NCBI GenBank assembly: GCA_020847555.1
Contig: JADLBT010000169.1
Coordinates: forward strand, 1 to 64,000
Source: Gemmataceae bacterium
GTDB taxonomy: Bacteria > Planctomycetota > Planctomycetia > Gemmatales > Gemmataceae
Reading direction: 5' to 3'
DNA length: 64,000 bases
Within the stretch, counting starts at the first letter, position 1. Each line of letters starts with the position of its first letter. A program made the translations under genes and the position numbers. Of this stretch, positions 17,881 through 26,387 are shown piece after piece. A model generated the notes under the pieces. It was not told the origin of the DNA. It worked only from the letters and a program-made list of their open reading frames with translations, and ran no database searches.

Positions 17881-19169
17881 TGGGACCGGACGCGATTCCT
17901 GCTGAACTGCCGCTGGCGCTGCGCCGTATCATCGTGGGGGTCTTTTGCAGCGTGCCGTGTGCCCTGCTGGGCTGCTACCTCGTGCTGCGCCGCATGAGCC
18001 TGCTCGGCGACGCGATCAGCCACGCGGTCCTGCCGGGCATCGCGGTGGCGTTCCTGCTGACCGGACGGCTCACCGGCATGCCGATCGTGCTCGGGGCGAT
18101 GGCGGTCGGTGTGCTGACGGCGGTACTGACGCAGACGATCTATCGATTCGGGAACGTGCCGGAGGACGCGAGCCTGGGGGTGGTGTTCGCGTCGCTGTTT
18201 GCGGTCGGCGTGATTCTGCTCAACCGGGCGGCACGCGGCACCGACCTCGATCCCGACTGCGTCCTGTACGGCCGCTTCGAGCTGACCGTCCTCGAAACCG
18301 AGCCGGTGCTGGGGCTGCGCCTGCCGGCCGTTCTGACAACGATGGTGCCGACGCTGGCGCTGACGCTATTTTTCATCGGCGTCTTCTGGAAGGAGCTGAA
18401 GGTTGCCTCGTTCGACCCGGCCCTGGCGAGTGCGATGGGGCTCAACGCGACGATCGTTCACTACCTGCTGATGGGCATGGTGGCGGCGGTAACGGTCGCC
18501 TCGTTCGAGGCGGTTGGTTCGATCCTGGTCGTGGCGATGCTGATCGTGCCGGCGGCGACCGCCCAGCTCCTGACCGATCGGCTCGGCTCGATGCTGCTGC
18601 TCGCGTCCGGGGTGGCGGTGGTGGCGGCGGTGTTCGGCCACCTGCTGTCCGCAGAGGCGCTGTTCGACAGCCAGATGTCGGCGATGATGGCGGTGGTGGC
18701 GGGCGCCCAGTTCGTGCTGGCGGTCCTGTTCGCGCCGCGCTACGGCGTGCTGAGCAAGATCCTGCGGACCGCCCAGTTGGCGCTGCGCATCGTGGCCGAG
18801 GACGTGCTCGCGGCGCTGTACCGGGCCGAGGAGGCGCGCGGGGCGCCGGCGGCGGCCGCGGTGCCGGCCGGTTGGCGAGGGCGGCTGGCGCGCTGGGTGC
18901 TGCGGCGTCAGGGGCAAGTGACGAACGAGGCAGGGGAATTGCGACTGACGGCAGCGGGACGGCGGCGGGCCGAGTCGCTGGTGCGCTCCCACCGGCTGTG
19001 GGAGGCGTACCTGGCGGAGAACATTGACCTTCCGCTCGATCACCTGCACGACGCGGCCGAGCGGATGGAGCACTACGTCGGCTCGGAGTTGCAGAAGGAA
19101 CTGGAGGCCGAGTTGCAACGGCCCGGTCTCGATCCACACGGCAAGCCGATCCCGCCATCGCAGGGCTAA
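17880..19169 (+). CDS. Metal ABC permease with C-terminal MntR/DtxR-like domain, second of two
   Basis: 429 residues from the ATG at 17880. Residues 1-290 are an ABC-3 permease (LLGDAISHAVLPG, FWKELKVASFDP). The C-terminus (about 300-429) resembles DtxR domain 2: H371RLWEAYL, then LH390DAAE394RMEH398, ending DPHGKPIP. Glu rather than Cys at 394 with ExxEH is like the manganese regulator MntR. The winged-helix part is shorter than in the first permease. Fusion to the transporter suggests metal sensing at the membrane or built-in control; this is inferred. Confidence 0.9.
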   Translation: MGPDAIPAELPLALRRIIVGVFCSVPCALLGCYLVLRRMSLLGDAISHAVLPGIAVAFLLTGRLTGMPIVLGAMAVGVLTAVLTQTIYRFGNVPEDASLGVVFASLFAVGVILLNRAARGTDLDPDCVLYGRFELTVLETEPVLGLRLPAVLTTMVPTLALTLFFIGVFWKELKVASFDPALASAMGLNATIVHYLLMGMVAAVTVASFEAVGSILVVAMLIVPAATAQLLTDRLGSMLLLASGVAVVAAVFGHLLSAEALFDSQMSAMMAVVAGAQFVLAVLFAPRYGVLSKILRTAQLALRIVAEDVLAALYRAEEARGAPAAAAVPAGWRGRLARWVLRRQGQVTNEAGELRLTAAGRRRAESLVRSHRLWEAYLAENIDLPLDHLHDAAERMEHYVGSELQKELEAELQRPGLDPHGKPIPPSQG

Positions 19170-19170
19170 C

Positions 19171-19239
19171 GTTTCGCGCAAAGACGCAAAGAGCGCCAAG
19201 AACTAATTTCTTGGCGCTCTTTGCGTCTTTGCGCGAAAC
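19171..19239. terminator. Perfect 32-base inverted repeat between convergent genes
   Basis: Arms 19171-19202 and 19208-19239 are exact (GTTTCGCGCAAAGACGCAAA and onward), with loop CTAAT. It starts one base after the permease stop and ends two bases before the stop of the opposing gene. It probably ends transcription from both sides. The GCAAAGACGCAAAG unit is, from memory, part of a repeat type seen in many phyla. Confidence 0.85.
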
Positions 19240-19241
19240 AC

Positions 19242-20657
19242 TCAGCGCAGCAGCTTGAAGCCACTCAGCGTGATCGTCCGGGCGTCGAAGCTCGTCGGCG
19301 CGGCGCCGGGCGTCGGCGACGAAAGTTGCGGGAGCCCGGTCGCGGTCACCACCAGCGTCGTCTGCGGCAGGTCGTAGGCGCCGACGCGCTGCCAGGTGTG
19401 GTGAAACGCGGCCGAGCTGCGCAGCGCCCCGGTCTTCAGATCCCACGTGTTCACGACATACGAGACCGGCACAAACTTCTTCTCTCTGTTCAGCCGGTTC
19501 TCCAGCACCGTGATCGTGAAGCGCGCGTCTTTCATTTGCCGGTTCACCTCGATGATTTGCCGATCGCGAATGCGGTAGCCGGAGTGCAGCTCGTCGTTCA
19601 GCACGCGGATCGCGCGCCCGAGCGGGTGGTTGGCGTTGTCGTCAACGAAGGCGCACGGCGTGTCGCGCTCGGCGCTGTTGTCGAGGCGGTGATCGACCGC
19701 CGACTGCAGCTGCCGATGGACCCAGCTCCTCAGCGTCGGGTCGGGCAGGTCCACCTTGACGTTGCCGGTGGCCGCCACCTCGACCTTGCCCTTGACGACC
19801 TTGCCGCCGTGATTCACCTCCAGGGCGGCGGTGAACCCGGGGAAGTCGTTCCAGTTCGCCCGCGCGGCCCGCGCCTCGCGCAGCAGTTTCGTCGCGACCG
19901 GGTCCGCCTTGACGGCAGGCTGCGCCGCGTCCGCGGCAGGCGCCGCCCCGCGCGCCACGCGGCCGACCGGGAAGGTCAGGGTGGCGTAGTAACGAACCTC
20001 CCTGTACTTCTTGCCGGCGTGCTCGCCCTCCTTCGTGACGACGTGACGGGCGCGGATCGCGTAGAGGCCGCTGCCCTTCGGCTCCCCCAGCGCGACGAAC
20101 CCCTCCGCGTCGGTCTTGCTCTCGGTCGCCTCATCCTGGCCCGGCGCCCGCACCGCCACCTCGGCGCCGGCGAGCGGTTTACCCTGCCAGAGCACGCGCG
20201 CCTTCGACTTCCCCTCAACGAGCACCACCTCCAGATGCACCCGCCCCGACGGCTTCCAGAAGGCCGCGGGCGAGCGCTGCGGGGTGGCGCCGATCAGCGC
20301 CTTCGGGAGATAGACCATCAGGTACGGGTCGCTCTTGCCGCGCTGCACGACTCCGTACAGGCAAGAGCCGACGAGCACGTGCGCCCCCTTGCCCGGCGGC
20401 ACCGCGACCAGGGCATTCTTCCCCTTGACCGGGGTCAGTTTCAGGCGGGTGACCTCCTTCCCGTCGCCGACCGAGACGAGTTCCGTTGCGGCGATTTTGG
20501 TGATCGGGACGTTCGGGTCGGGCTGCAGATCATCGCTGAAGATGACCTGCGCGCCTGTCCCTTCCGGACCCTCCAGGGGGACGATCCATACGAAGTGGGT
20601 CTGCGCCGGCACGGCGCAGACGGCCAGCAGCAGGAGCGCACCGCACCATCGTTTCAT
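19242..20657 (-). CDS. Exported protein with DUF3386-like C-terminal domain
   Basis: 471 residues from the ATG at 20657, preceded by GAGGAAC; the frame upstream is open but lacks a site. A signal peptide covers about 1-20. The first 230 residues look like a DUF4198/carboxypeptidase-regulatory-type beta domain (HFVWIVPLEG, KPLAGAEVAVRAPG, KTDAEGFVAL). The second half resembles DUF3386 (LREARAARANWNDFPGFTA). Nickel or cobalt transport partners sometimes go with DUF4198, but none is here. The function is unknown. Confidence 0.7.
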   Translation of the reverse strand: MKRWCGALLLLAVCAVPAQTHFVWIVPLEGPEGTGAQVIFSDDLQPDPNVPITKIAATELVSVGDGKEVTRLKLTPVKGKNALVAVPPGKGAHVLVGSCLYGVVQRGKSDPYLMVYLPKALIGATPQRSPAAFWKPSGRVHLEVVLVEGKSKARVLWQGKPLAGAEVAVRAPGQDEATESKTDAEGFVALGEPKGSGLYAIRARHVVTKEGEHAGKKYREVRYYATLTFPVGRVARGAAPAADAAQPAVKADPVATKLLREARAARANWNDFPGFTAALEVNHGGKVVKGKVEVAATGNVKVDLPDPTLRSWVHRQLQSAVDHRLDNSAERDTPCAFVDDNANHPLGRAIRVLNDELHSGYRIRDRQIIEVNRQMKDARFTITVLENRLNREKKFVPVSYVVNTWDLKTGALRSSAAFHHTWQRVGAYDLPQTTLVVTATGLPQLSSPTPGAAPTSFDARTITLSGFKLLR

Positions 20658-20753
20658 GACAGGTTCCTCGCAGGGGGGAGGTAAGAAGAACGCGAAAGCG
20701 TTCGACCTGGGCACGGGGAATCATAGCCTCGTCGTGGCGTGCTGCCCAGAGCG

Positions 20754-20817
20754 TTGTTGAGATTTTGTCTCATTTGGCTAAATTGGTTCTTGACACACTG
20801 TCTCAACAAGGTAGGAT
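20754..20817 (+). promoter_or_regulatory. hemP promoter with palindromic operator
   Basis: TTGACA at 20790-20795 and TAGGAT at 20812-20817 are 16 bases apart. TTGTTGAGA at 20754-20762 and TCTCAACAA at 20801-20809 are exact inverted copies, the second lying between -35 and -10. A third half site gives TGAGA-N5-TCTCA at 20758-20772. This layout suits a repressor, probably iron-responsive given the gene. Confidence 0.6.
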
Positions 20818-20849
20818 GCTGCGAGGAGCCCGCCCGAGGAGACATTGCC

Positions 20850-21029
20850 GTGACCGAACCACGCACGCCGGACCAGCGGCGCGAGACGCCGCAGGAGATG
20901 TCGGGAGAGAGGCGCGTGATCGACGCGCGGCAGCTGTTCGGCGAGCAGCAGGAAGTGTGGATCGAGCACGAAGGGGCCTGCTACCGGCTGCGCATCACGC
21001 GCCGCGGGAAGCTCATCCTGCAGAAGTGA
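20850..21029 (+). CDS. hemP: Hemin uptake protein HemP
   Basis: 59 residues from GTG 20850, with CGAGGAGA just before it; the ATG at 20739 lies inside the promoter and is unlikely. The C-terminal half matches HemP: RVIDARQLFG, then WIEHEGACYRLRITRRGKLILQK at the end. HemP proteins are small cytoplasmic factors needed for haem-uptake gene expression in some proteobacteria. No haem receptor gene is in the window. Confidence 0.85.
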   Translation: MTEPRTPDQRRETPQEMSGERRVIDARQLFGEQQEVWIEHEGACYRLRITRRGKLILQK

Positions 21030-21039
21030 CAGCCCGCTG

Positions 21040-21720
21040 TCACATGAGAAGAACCTTGTGCGGATCGATCGGCGCGCCGCGCCACAGCTGGAACCAGCCG
21101 CTTTCGGTGTCCATCTCGACGAACAGGAACTGCTGGACCGGCTGACCGGCCTCGTCCTTGATCTCGCGCCAGTAATCCCAGTACTCGATGCCGACGCGCT
21201 GCACCTCGCCGGTCTGCACCTTGCCGTCCTTGTTCGCGTCGCGCAGGACCGCGACCTCGGCCCGGTACGATCCGCGCACGTCGTGGATGCGGCGGTACTC
21301 CTCCTGCACCACGTCGTCCTGGCGCACCTGGAACAGTCCGGTGTCGTCGCGAACGACGTCGTGCAGTCCCTGGTCGTAGCCCATCTCGTCGTACAGTTTC
21401 AGCAGCAGCGCGTCGTGTGTCAGCCCACTGACGCGAGTCGGGTCGTCCACCGGGTTGAGGCGCAGCCGCAAGGACACGTCCTCGCCGCCGAGGGGGCGGG
21501 CGAGCAGGACGTAATCGACGGACAGGAAGTCCTTGCCGCGGAGGCGCCGGCGAGACGCGCGGATCTCCTGGATGAAGAAGTTGAAGTCGCGCAGGTCGAT
21601 CGTGTCAATCATGACCGCGTTGCCGACGCGGGCCTTGAGCGGGTTGTAGAACTTGAACTCGACGGGGCCGCCGGCCAGCCACTCGGTCAGCATCTCCCAC
21701 AACGTCTTGCCGCGAGCCAT
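21040..21720 (-). CDS. Conserved hypothetical protein with an EF-hand-like loop
   Basis: 226 residues; GAGGGGAAG lies before the ATG. There is no signal peptide or membrane segment. The middle holds DANKDGKVQTGE, which fits a calcium-binding DxNxDGxVxxxE loop. The sequence begins with a WEMLTEWLAGG stretch and a FKFYNPLKARVGNAVMID segment. I do not recognise the family. It converges on hemP with a 10-base gap. Confidence 0.6.
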   Translation of the reverse strand: MARGKTLWEMLTEWLAGGPVEFKFYNPLKARVGNAVMIDTIDLRDFNFFIQEIRASRRRLRGKDFLSVDYVLLARPLGGEDVSLRLRLNPVDDPTRVSGLTHDALLLKLYDEMGYDQGLHDVVRDDTGLFQVRQDDVVQEEYRRIHDVRGSYRAEVAVLRDANKDGKVQTGEVQRVGIEYWDYWREIKDEAGQPVQQFLFVEMDTESGWFQLWRGAPIDPHKVLLM

Positions 21721-21936
21721 GACGCTTCCCCTCGTGAGAACCCGGCGTCGCTCCCCGGCGCTGTGTCCGGGCGGCGAAGCGGTCCGCCCACCCTGTCATA
21801 CACCCGCGGGCCGCCGGCGCCCAGCTTTCTCCGGCCGGGCGGGCGGTGGGATCATTCCCGGCTGAACAGCCTGAACTGGGCGCTCGTGTGGCGTGCCGAC
21901 CGGATGCCAGAGGAGTACCGCGGCGCCCTCTCCCGC

Positions 21937-23070
21937 TCACCCGTCCGCCATCGCCAGCCGCTGACGGATCGGCGGGTGGTCGTAGAACAGCCACGCGACC
22001 AGCGGGTTCGGGTCCGGGTCCGACTTGTTCAACCGCGCCAGCTTGACGAACGCCGCGCGGTAGGCCCGCGGGTCGCGTGTGCGGTCCAGCGCGTAGCGGT
22101 CGCACTGGCGCTCGAAGAACCGGCTGATCGCGTTCTGCACCGGACCCAGCGCCAGCCCGAACAGCGTCAGCACCAGCAGCACCAGGGGCAGCGCCGCCGG
22201 ATCGTTGAACGCGGTGTAACCGAGGCGCTCGGCGCCGGCCCGCAACACCCAGTCCACCACCCAGAACCCGACCGCCGAGAGCACCACGCTCCAGGCGATC
22301 ATCTTCGGGAGGTGGTGGTGGACGTGGTGGCCGACCTCGTGGGCAAACACCACCTCGATCTCCTCGGGGGTGAACTGCTCCAGCAGCGTGTCGCCGAGCA
22401 GCACGCGCCGCGTCCGCCCCAGCCCGGCCAGGGCCGCGTTCGCCTTGCGCGTCTCCGCGCTGAGGTGCAGCCGGTAGACGCCCTCGACGGCCAGCCCGGT
22501 CCCCTCGAACAGGTGACGCAGTCGCGCCTCCAGCGCCGCGTCCTCCAGGCGCGTCACCTTGTAGAACAGCGGCAGGATGACGACCGGCAACAGGCGCCCC
22601 AGCACCAGGGTGACCGCCAGCCACCCGACCGCCGCCCACACCCACCACGGCTCGGTGAACCGCAGCAGCGCGTACAGCCCAAACAGAAGGGGCAGGCCGA
22701 TCACCCCGCCGACGAGGTAACCCTTGAGCGTCCGCCACACCCACTGCCCGAGCGTCTGGTTGCTCAGCTGATAGCGGTGTTCGAGGACGTACCCCGACCA
22801 GAACGCCAGCGGCAGGGTCAGCAGTTCCAGCCCGACGCCAACCACTGCGGCGACCACGAACAGCCTCAGCCACTCGCCTTCTCCCAGCCACGCGCGGAGC
22901 GAGGCATCCAGGCGCGGGCCGACCTCGAGGGCCATGAGCGTCAGGAACCCGAGGCTCAGCAGAGTGTTCCCGAGCGCGGCGGTCAGCTTCTGCCGCTGGT
23001 AGCGCTTCACTTCCGGCGGGGTTGGTTCGAGTTCGGTGGGGTGGGGCGGGACGGTGGGGAGAGGTTCCAT
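21937..23070 (-). CDS. M48 family zinc protease (CAAX prenyl protease-like)
   Basis: 377 residues from the ATG at 23070; an upstream ATG at 23118 falls in the promoter. Several membrane helices surround the active site H244EVGHH, and the distal motif ERQCDRYALD gives the third zinc ligand. The layout matches Ste24/HtpX-like M48 proteases of the inner membrane, which cut prenylated or misfolded proteins. It is divergent from rplU. Confidence 0.85.
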   Translation of the reverse strand: MEPLPTVPPHPTELEPTPPEVKRYQRQKLTAALGNTLLSLGFLTLMALEVGPRLDASLRAWLGEGEWLRLFVVAAVVGVGLELLTLPLAFWSGYVLEHRYQLSNQTLGQWVWRTLKGYLVGGVIGLPLLFGLYALLRFTEPWWVWAAVGWLAVTLVLGRLLPVVILPLFYKVTRLEDAALEARLRHLFEGTGLAVEGVYRLHLSAETRKANAALAGLGRTRRVLLGDTLLEQFTPEEIEVVFAHEVGHHVHHHLPKMIAWSVVLSAVGFWVVDWVLRAGAERLGYTAFNDPAALPLVLLVLTLFGLALGPVQNAISRFFERQCDRYALDRTRDPRAYRAAFVKLARLNKSDPDPNPLVAWLFYDHPPIRQRLAMADG

Positions 23071-23116
23071 GCAACAGTACCGTGCGAGAGCGGGATCCGG
23101 CGGTGGTGTCCAGTTC

Positions 23117-23122
23117 ATTATA
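23117..23122 (-). promoter_or_regulatory. -10 box of the M48 protease gene
   Basis: TATAAT on the minus strand, 47 bases before the ATG. No clear -35 is visible upstream. Confidence 0.4.
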
Positions 23123-23264
23123 GGGGGCGTGGCACCGTTGTTGGGCGCGGCACCACCCCCGTGGGCCACCCGACACAAACCCGTAATCCGCACTGGCCGC
23201 GCCGGCGCGGATTCGCTATGGTAACGGTTCGGTTTATCAAGCCAAACCAGCAAGGGCACGAGCC

Positions 23265-23642
23265 ATGTACGCGGTGTTTGAGGACGGTTCGCGGCAGTAC
23301 CTCGTCAGCGAAGGCGATGTGGTCAAGGTCGATTACCGCGAAACCGAGGAGGGCGATCAGGTCGAGTTCAACCGGATCCTCCTGTACCAGAAGGACGGCG
23401 ATACCCGCATCGGTCAGCCGGCCGTCGAGGGCGCGCGCGTCGTCGCCGAGGTGATCGACCACCCGTCCACGAAACTCTATATCCAGAAGTTCCGGCGCCG
23501 GAAGAACTCGCGCCGGCTGCGCGGCCACCGCCAGCACTACACCCGGGTGCAGATTCAGTCGATCCTGCTGCCGGGCGAGCAGCCGCGCCCCCGCGAGGAG
23601 GCGCAGGCCCCCGCCGGCGAGCCGGCCCCGGCCCAGAGCTGA
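23265..23642 (+). CDS. rplU: 50S ribosomal protein L21
   Basis: 125 residues. L21 features are all present: YAVFEDGSRQYLVSEGD, KVDYRE near the start and YIQKFRRRKNSRRLRGHRQ at about 72-90, the rRNA-binding part. A Pro/Glu/Ala tail of about 20 residues is extra. In most bacteria rplU is followed by rpmA (L27) and obg; here a strong hairpin and the convergent surE come next. Confidence 0.97.
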   Translation: MYAVFEDGSRQYLVSEGDVVKVDYRETEEGDQVEFNRILLYQKDGDTRIGQPAVEGARVVAEVIDHPSTKLYIQKFRRRKNSRRLRGHRQHYTRVQIQSILLPGEQPRPREEAQAPAGEPAPAQS

Positions 23643-23666
23643 GGCCCGGGACGCTGAACTCAGGAA

Positions 23667-23714
23667 CGGGCCGCGGGCGCCGGAGGCCTATTTCCCTCCG
23701 GCGCCCGCGGCCCG
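23667..23714. terminator. Strong hairpin between rplU and surE
   Basis: Arms 23667-23685 and 23696-23714 (CGGGCCGCGGGCGCCGGAG and complement) are exact over 19 bases around a 10-base loop. There is no T-run. It lies between convergent stop codons and can serve both. Confidence 0.75.
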
Positions 23715-23732
23715 CTTTGCGCCCCGCTTCGG

Positions 23733-24419
23733 TCAGAACAGCGCGACCTGCGTCACCGCAATCTTCCCGCCAAAGCACACAGCGACATCGTGCCCCGGCG
23801 CCCGGCGGCGCTGGTGATAGTCGCCGTTGTAATGGAACCACTCGCCGTCCAGGCGGAAGCTCAGCGGCAGCGGGGCCGGGTCGAGGGGGCAGTACACGAC
23901 CTCGGGCCGGTCGGCGCCCGGATCGAGGTGCGGCAGATTTACGTTCCAGAAGCGACCAGGTGGGCACGGCTGCCCGATCAGGTCGCACAGCACCGGCCGA
24001 AGCCACGCCGCCGCCCGCTGCCAGTCGATCTCCCGACCGCGGCGGTGGTAGTGCGAGAACGCGATGCCCGGGACGCCGTGCAGCACCGCCTCGCGCACCG
24101 CCGCCACCGTGCCGGAGTGGTGGACGTCGGCACCCAGGTTCCCCCCGGCGTTGATACCCGAGAGAACCCACGCCACATCCGGGATCAGGCCATGCAGCCC
24201 CACGCGGACGCAGTCGGCCGGCGTCCCGCAGACGGCATAGCGACCCTGCCCGCGCTGCTCGACGCGGATCGGCGCGCCGGTCGTGACCCGGTGGCTGCAG
24301 CCGGACAGGGGTTCGGCGGGCGCGGAAACCACCGGCGCGCCGACGGCCGCAGCCGCCGCAAAGAGGGCCGCAAGTCCCGGCGCGTCGATCCCGTCATCGT
24401 TGGTCAGGAGCAGTTTCAT
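23733..24419 (-). CDS. surE: 5'/3'-nucleotidase SurE
   Basis: 228 residues from the ATG at 24419, giving the standard start MKLLLTNDDGIDAPG; an in-frame ATG 15 bases upstream is possible. The motifs are NDDG, PLSGCSHRVT, CGTPADCV and LSGINAGGNLGADVHHSGTVAA with the metal site. SurE removes phosphate from nucleoside monophosphates. The usual partner genes (pcm, rpoS) are absent. Confidence 0.95.
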   Translation of the reverse strand: MKLLLTNDDGIDAPGLAALFAAAAAVGAPVVSAPAEPLSGCSHRVTTGAPIRVEQRGQGRYAVCGTPADCVRVGLHGLIPDVAWVLSGINAGGNLGADVHHSGTVAAVREAVLHGVPGIAFSHYHRRGREIDWQRAAAWLRPVLCDLIGQPCPPGRFWNVNLPHLDPGADRPEVVYCPLDPAPLPLSFRLDGEWFHYNGDYHQRRRAPGHDVAVCFGGKIAVTQVALF

Positions 24420-24647
24420 CGTGCTGTAACTCATTGTATGAGGATCACCGCGCGACCTGAAGTCGCCGCGGCGAAACGGGCACACCCCGCACGCGCGGCA
24501 GCGCTTCCCCCTTTGCCTCTCCCCCTTTCCCCCTGACCCCCGCCCCCTTTTTTCCGATAATGCCCGCATGTGCCAGCGGTGGCTCCTTACCGCCTGGTCT
24601 CGACCGTGGCTGCCGGGGCTGCCGACACCCTGACGAAGGAGAGCGAG

Positions 24648-25469
24648 GTGCAGGAATTCCTACAGCAGTGGGGCTACCTGGGGGTGTTCCTCGCCATCGT
24701 CGGCACCGGCCTGGGCCTGCCGATCCCCGAGGAACTGCCGGTCGTCATCGGGGGGGGGCTGGCAGGGGGTGGGTCGGCCAGGTGGTGGATCATGCTGCCG
24801 GTCGCCATCGTCGCCGTCATCATCGGCGATAGCTTTCTTTACCTGATCGGCCGATTCTACGGCCCGCGCCTGCTCCAGTATCGGTGGGTCCGGACCAGGC
24901 TGCTCCCGGCGGATCGGCTGCAAAAGATCGAGAACAACTTCCAGAAGTACGGAGTCCGTATTCTCCTCTTCGCTCGCCTCACTCCCGGCATCCGGGCGCC
25001 GATCTTCCTGACCGCCGGCCTGACGAAGCTCTCGATGGCCCGCTTCCTGCTCGCCGACGGCATCTACGCCATCCCCGGGGTGACGCTGCTGTTCTTCCTC
25101 GGATACTGGTTCGCCGAGGCGATGGTCGGCATCATCGAGGACATCGCCCACTTCAAGAACACCCTCATCCTCGTGGCCATCGGCCTGGTCGGGCTGTACG
25201 TTCTGTACCGCTTCCTGCGCCGCCCGGTGGTCACCGGCAGCCCCAGGGAGATGCCGAAGGCGATGGCGAAGATCGAGCGCGGCGTCGAGAAGGTGGTCAA
25301 CACCGTGGAGGACGTGGCCACCATGATCATCCACCCGCAGAAGACGGGGACGTTTCAGGTCCGCAGGGACGAGAAGGGCGACCAGCCCCCTCCGGACGGC
25401 GAGGCGCCGCGTCCCGAGGCGCCGCAGCCCGAGCAGGCCCAGGAGCCCGGAACCCCGCCGCGAACCTAG
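24648..25469 (+). CDS. DedA-family membrane protein
   Basis: 273 residues from GTG 24648, which follows GAAGGAGA; GTG 24570 in frame has no site. The DedA/SNARE-associated motifs are GxGLGLPIPEELPVVIGG, GDSFLYLIGRFYG, and FARLTPGIRAPIFLTAGLTKLS. DedA proteins flip phospholipids or undecaprenyl phosphate across the inner membrane. A long tail of about 60 residues is Pro/Glu rich. Confidence 0.9.
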   Translation: MQEFLQQWGYLGVFLAIVGTGLGLPIPEELPVVIGGGLAGGGSARWWIMLPVAIVAVIIGDSFLYLIGRFYGPRLLQYRWVRTRLLPADRLQKIENNFQKYGVRILLFARLTPGIRAPIFLTAGLTKLSMARFLLADGIYAIPGVTLLFFLGYWFAEAMVGIIEDIAHFKNTLILVAIGLVGLYVLYRFLRRPVVTGSPREMPKAMAKIERGVEKVVNTVEDVATMIIHPQKTGTFQVRRDEKGDQPPPDGEAPRPEAPQPEQAQEPGTPPRT

Positions 25470-25470
25470 C

Positions 25471-25562
25471 GCAGGTTCAGAGAGATGGTGCGGAAGGGGT
25501 TTTCGTAAAGCCCACGGGCTTTCCAAACAACGGCTGCACACCACTCCCCTTGAACCTGCATT
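25471..25562. repeat. Imperfect inverted repeat enclosing a mini palindrome
   Basis: GCAGGTTCAGAGAGATGGTG at 25471-25490 is answered by an inverted CCACTCCCCTTGAACCTGCATT at 25541-25562. Between them, AAAGCCCACGGGCTTT (25507-25522) is a shortened relative of the main palindrome core. AATGCAGGTTCAAGG recurs at 36012-36026. Confidence 0.55.
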
Positions 25563-25578
25563 AGCGCCGCAACCCCAC

Positions 25579-26202
25579 ATGGCCGCCACCGACCTCGTCG
25601 TCGCGATGACCGGAGCCAGCGGGGCGCCCTACGGCGTCCGCCTGCTGGAGGTGCTGCTCCGCGCCGGCCGGACCGTTCACTTCACCCTCAGTCTGGCCGC
25701 CGTGCAGGTGCTCGAGGAAGAGATGGATCGGCGCGTCAACCTCGGTTGCTTCGACGCGCGCGATCTGCTCGGGGACGCGGCCGACGCGGCCGCCCCGGGG
25801 CAACTTCGGTACTACGACCACCGCGACTTCCGGGCGGGGATCGCCAGCGGGTCGTTCCTGACGGGCGGGATGGCCGTCTGCCCGTGCAGCATGGGGACGA
25901 CGGCCGCCATCGCCCACGGGCTGTCGCAAAACCTCATCCACCGGGCCGCCGACGTCCACCTCAAGGAGCGGCGCAAGCTGATCCTCACGCCGCGCGAGAC
26001 GCCGCTGAGCGCCGTGCAGCTGCGCAACCTGGCCCTGTGCGCCGAGGCGGGCGCGGTCGTCCTGCCCGGGATGCCCGCGTTCTACACGCGGCCGCGCTCG
26101 CTGCAGGACATGATCGATTTCGTCGTCGGCCGCATCTGCGACCAGCTCGGCGTCGAACACCAGCTATTCCGGCGCTGGGGCGAAGGAGACGGGACGGGGT
26201 AG
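25579..26202 (+). CDS. ubiX: Flavin prenyltransferase UbiX
   Basis: 207 residues. MTGASGAPYGVRLLEVL near the start is the FMN-binding GASG loop; MAVCPCSMGTTAAIAHGLSQNLIHRAADVHLKERR is the core of the family. UbiX attaches a prenyl group to FMN to make the cofactor of UbiD decarboxylases, used in ubiquinone or menaquinone routes. No ubiD is in the window. Confidence 0.95.
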   Translation: MAATDLVVAMTGASGAPYGVRLLEVLLRAGRTVHFTLSLAAVQVLEEEMDRRVNLGCFDARDLLGDAADAAAPGQLRYYDHRDFRAGIASGSFLTGGMAVCPCSMGTTAAIAHGLSQNLIHRAADVHLKERRKLILTPRETPLSAVQLRNLALCAEAGAVVLPGMPAFYTRPRSLQDMIDFVVGRICDQLGVEHQLFRRWGEGDGTG

Positions 26203-26220
26203 GGGTGGTGCGCCCTCGGC

Positions 26221-26280
26221 AAAGTCCACGGATGGCGGCCCGTGGGGCAAGCGTCCGGCACCTGCCCCGCGGACTTTACG
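26221..26280. repeat. Decayed palindrome copy before ilvH
   Basis: AAAGTCCACGGATGGCGGCC and CCCGTGGGG stand opposite TGCCCCGCGGACTTTACGG. The outer parts still pair, but the middle of the right arm is lost. The rest of 26203-26387 shows nothing else. Confidence 0.6.
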
Positions 26281-26387
26281 GAATCACCGGGAACCCGCCG
26301 ATCGGACGCCGTGTCTGTTGAACGGCGCCCCGCGGATCCCTAAGATTCCTTCAACGACTGGCCGTTTCACGAAAGACTGGCTCACCC

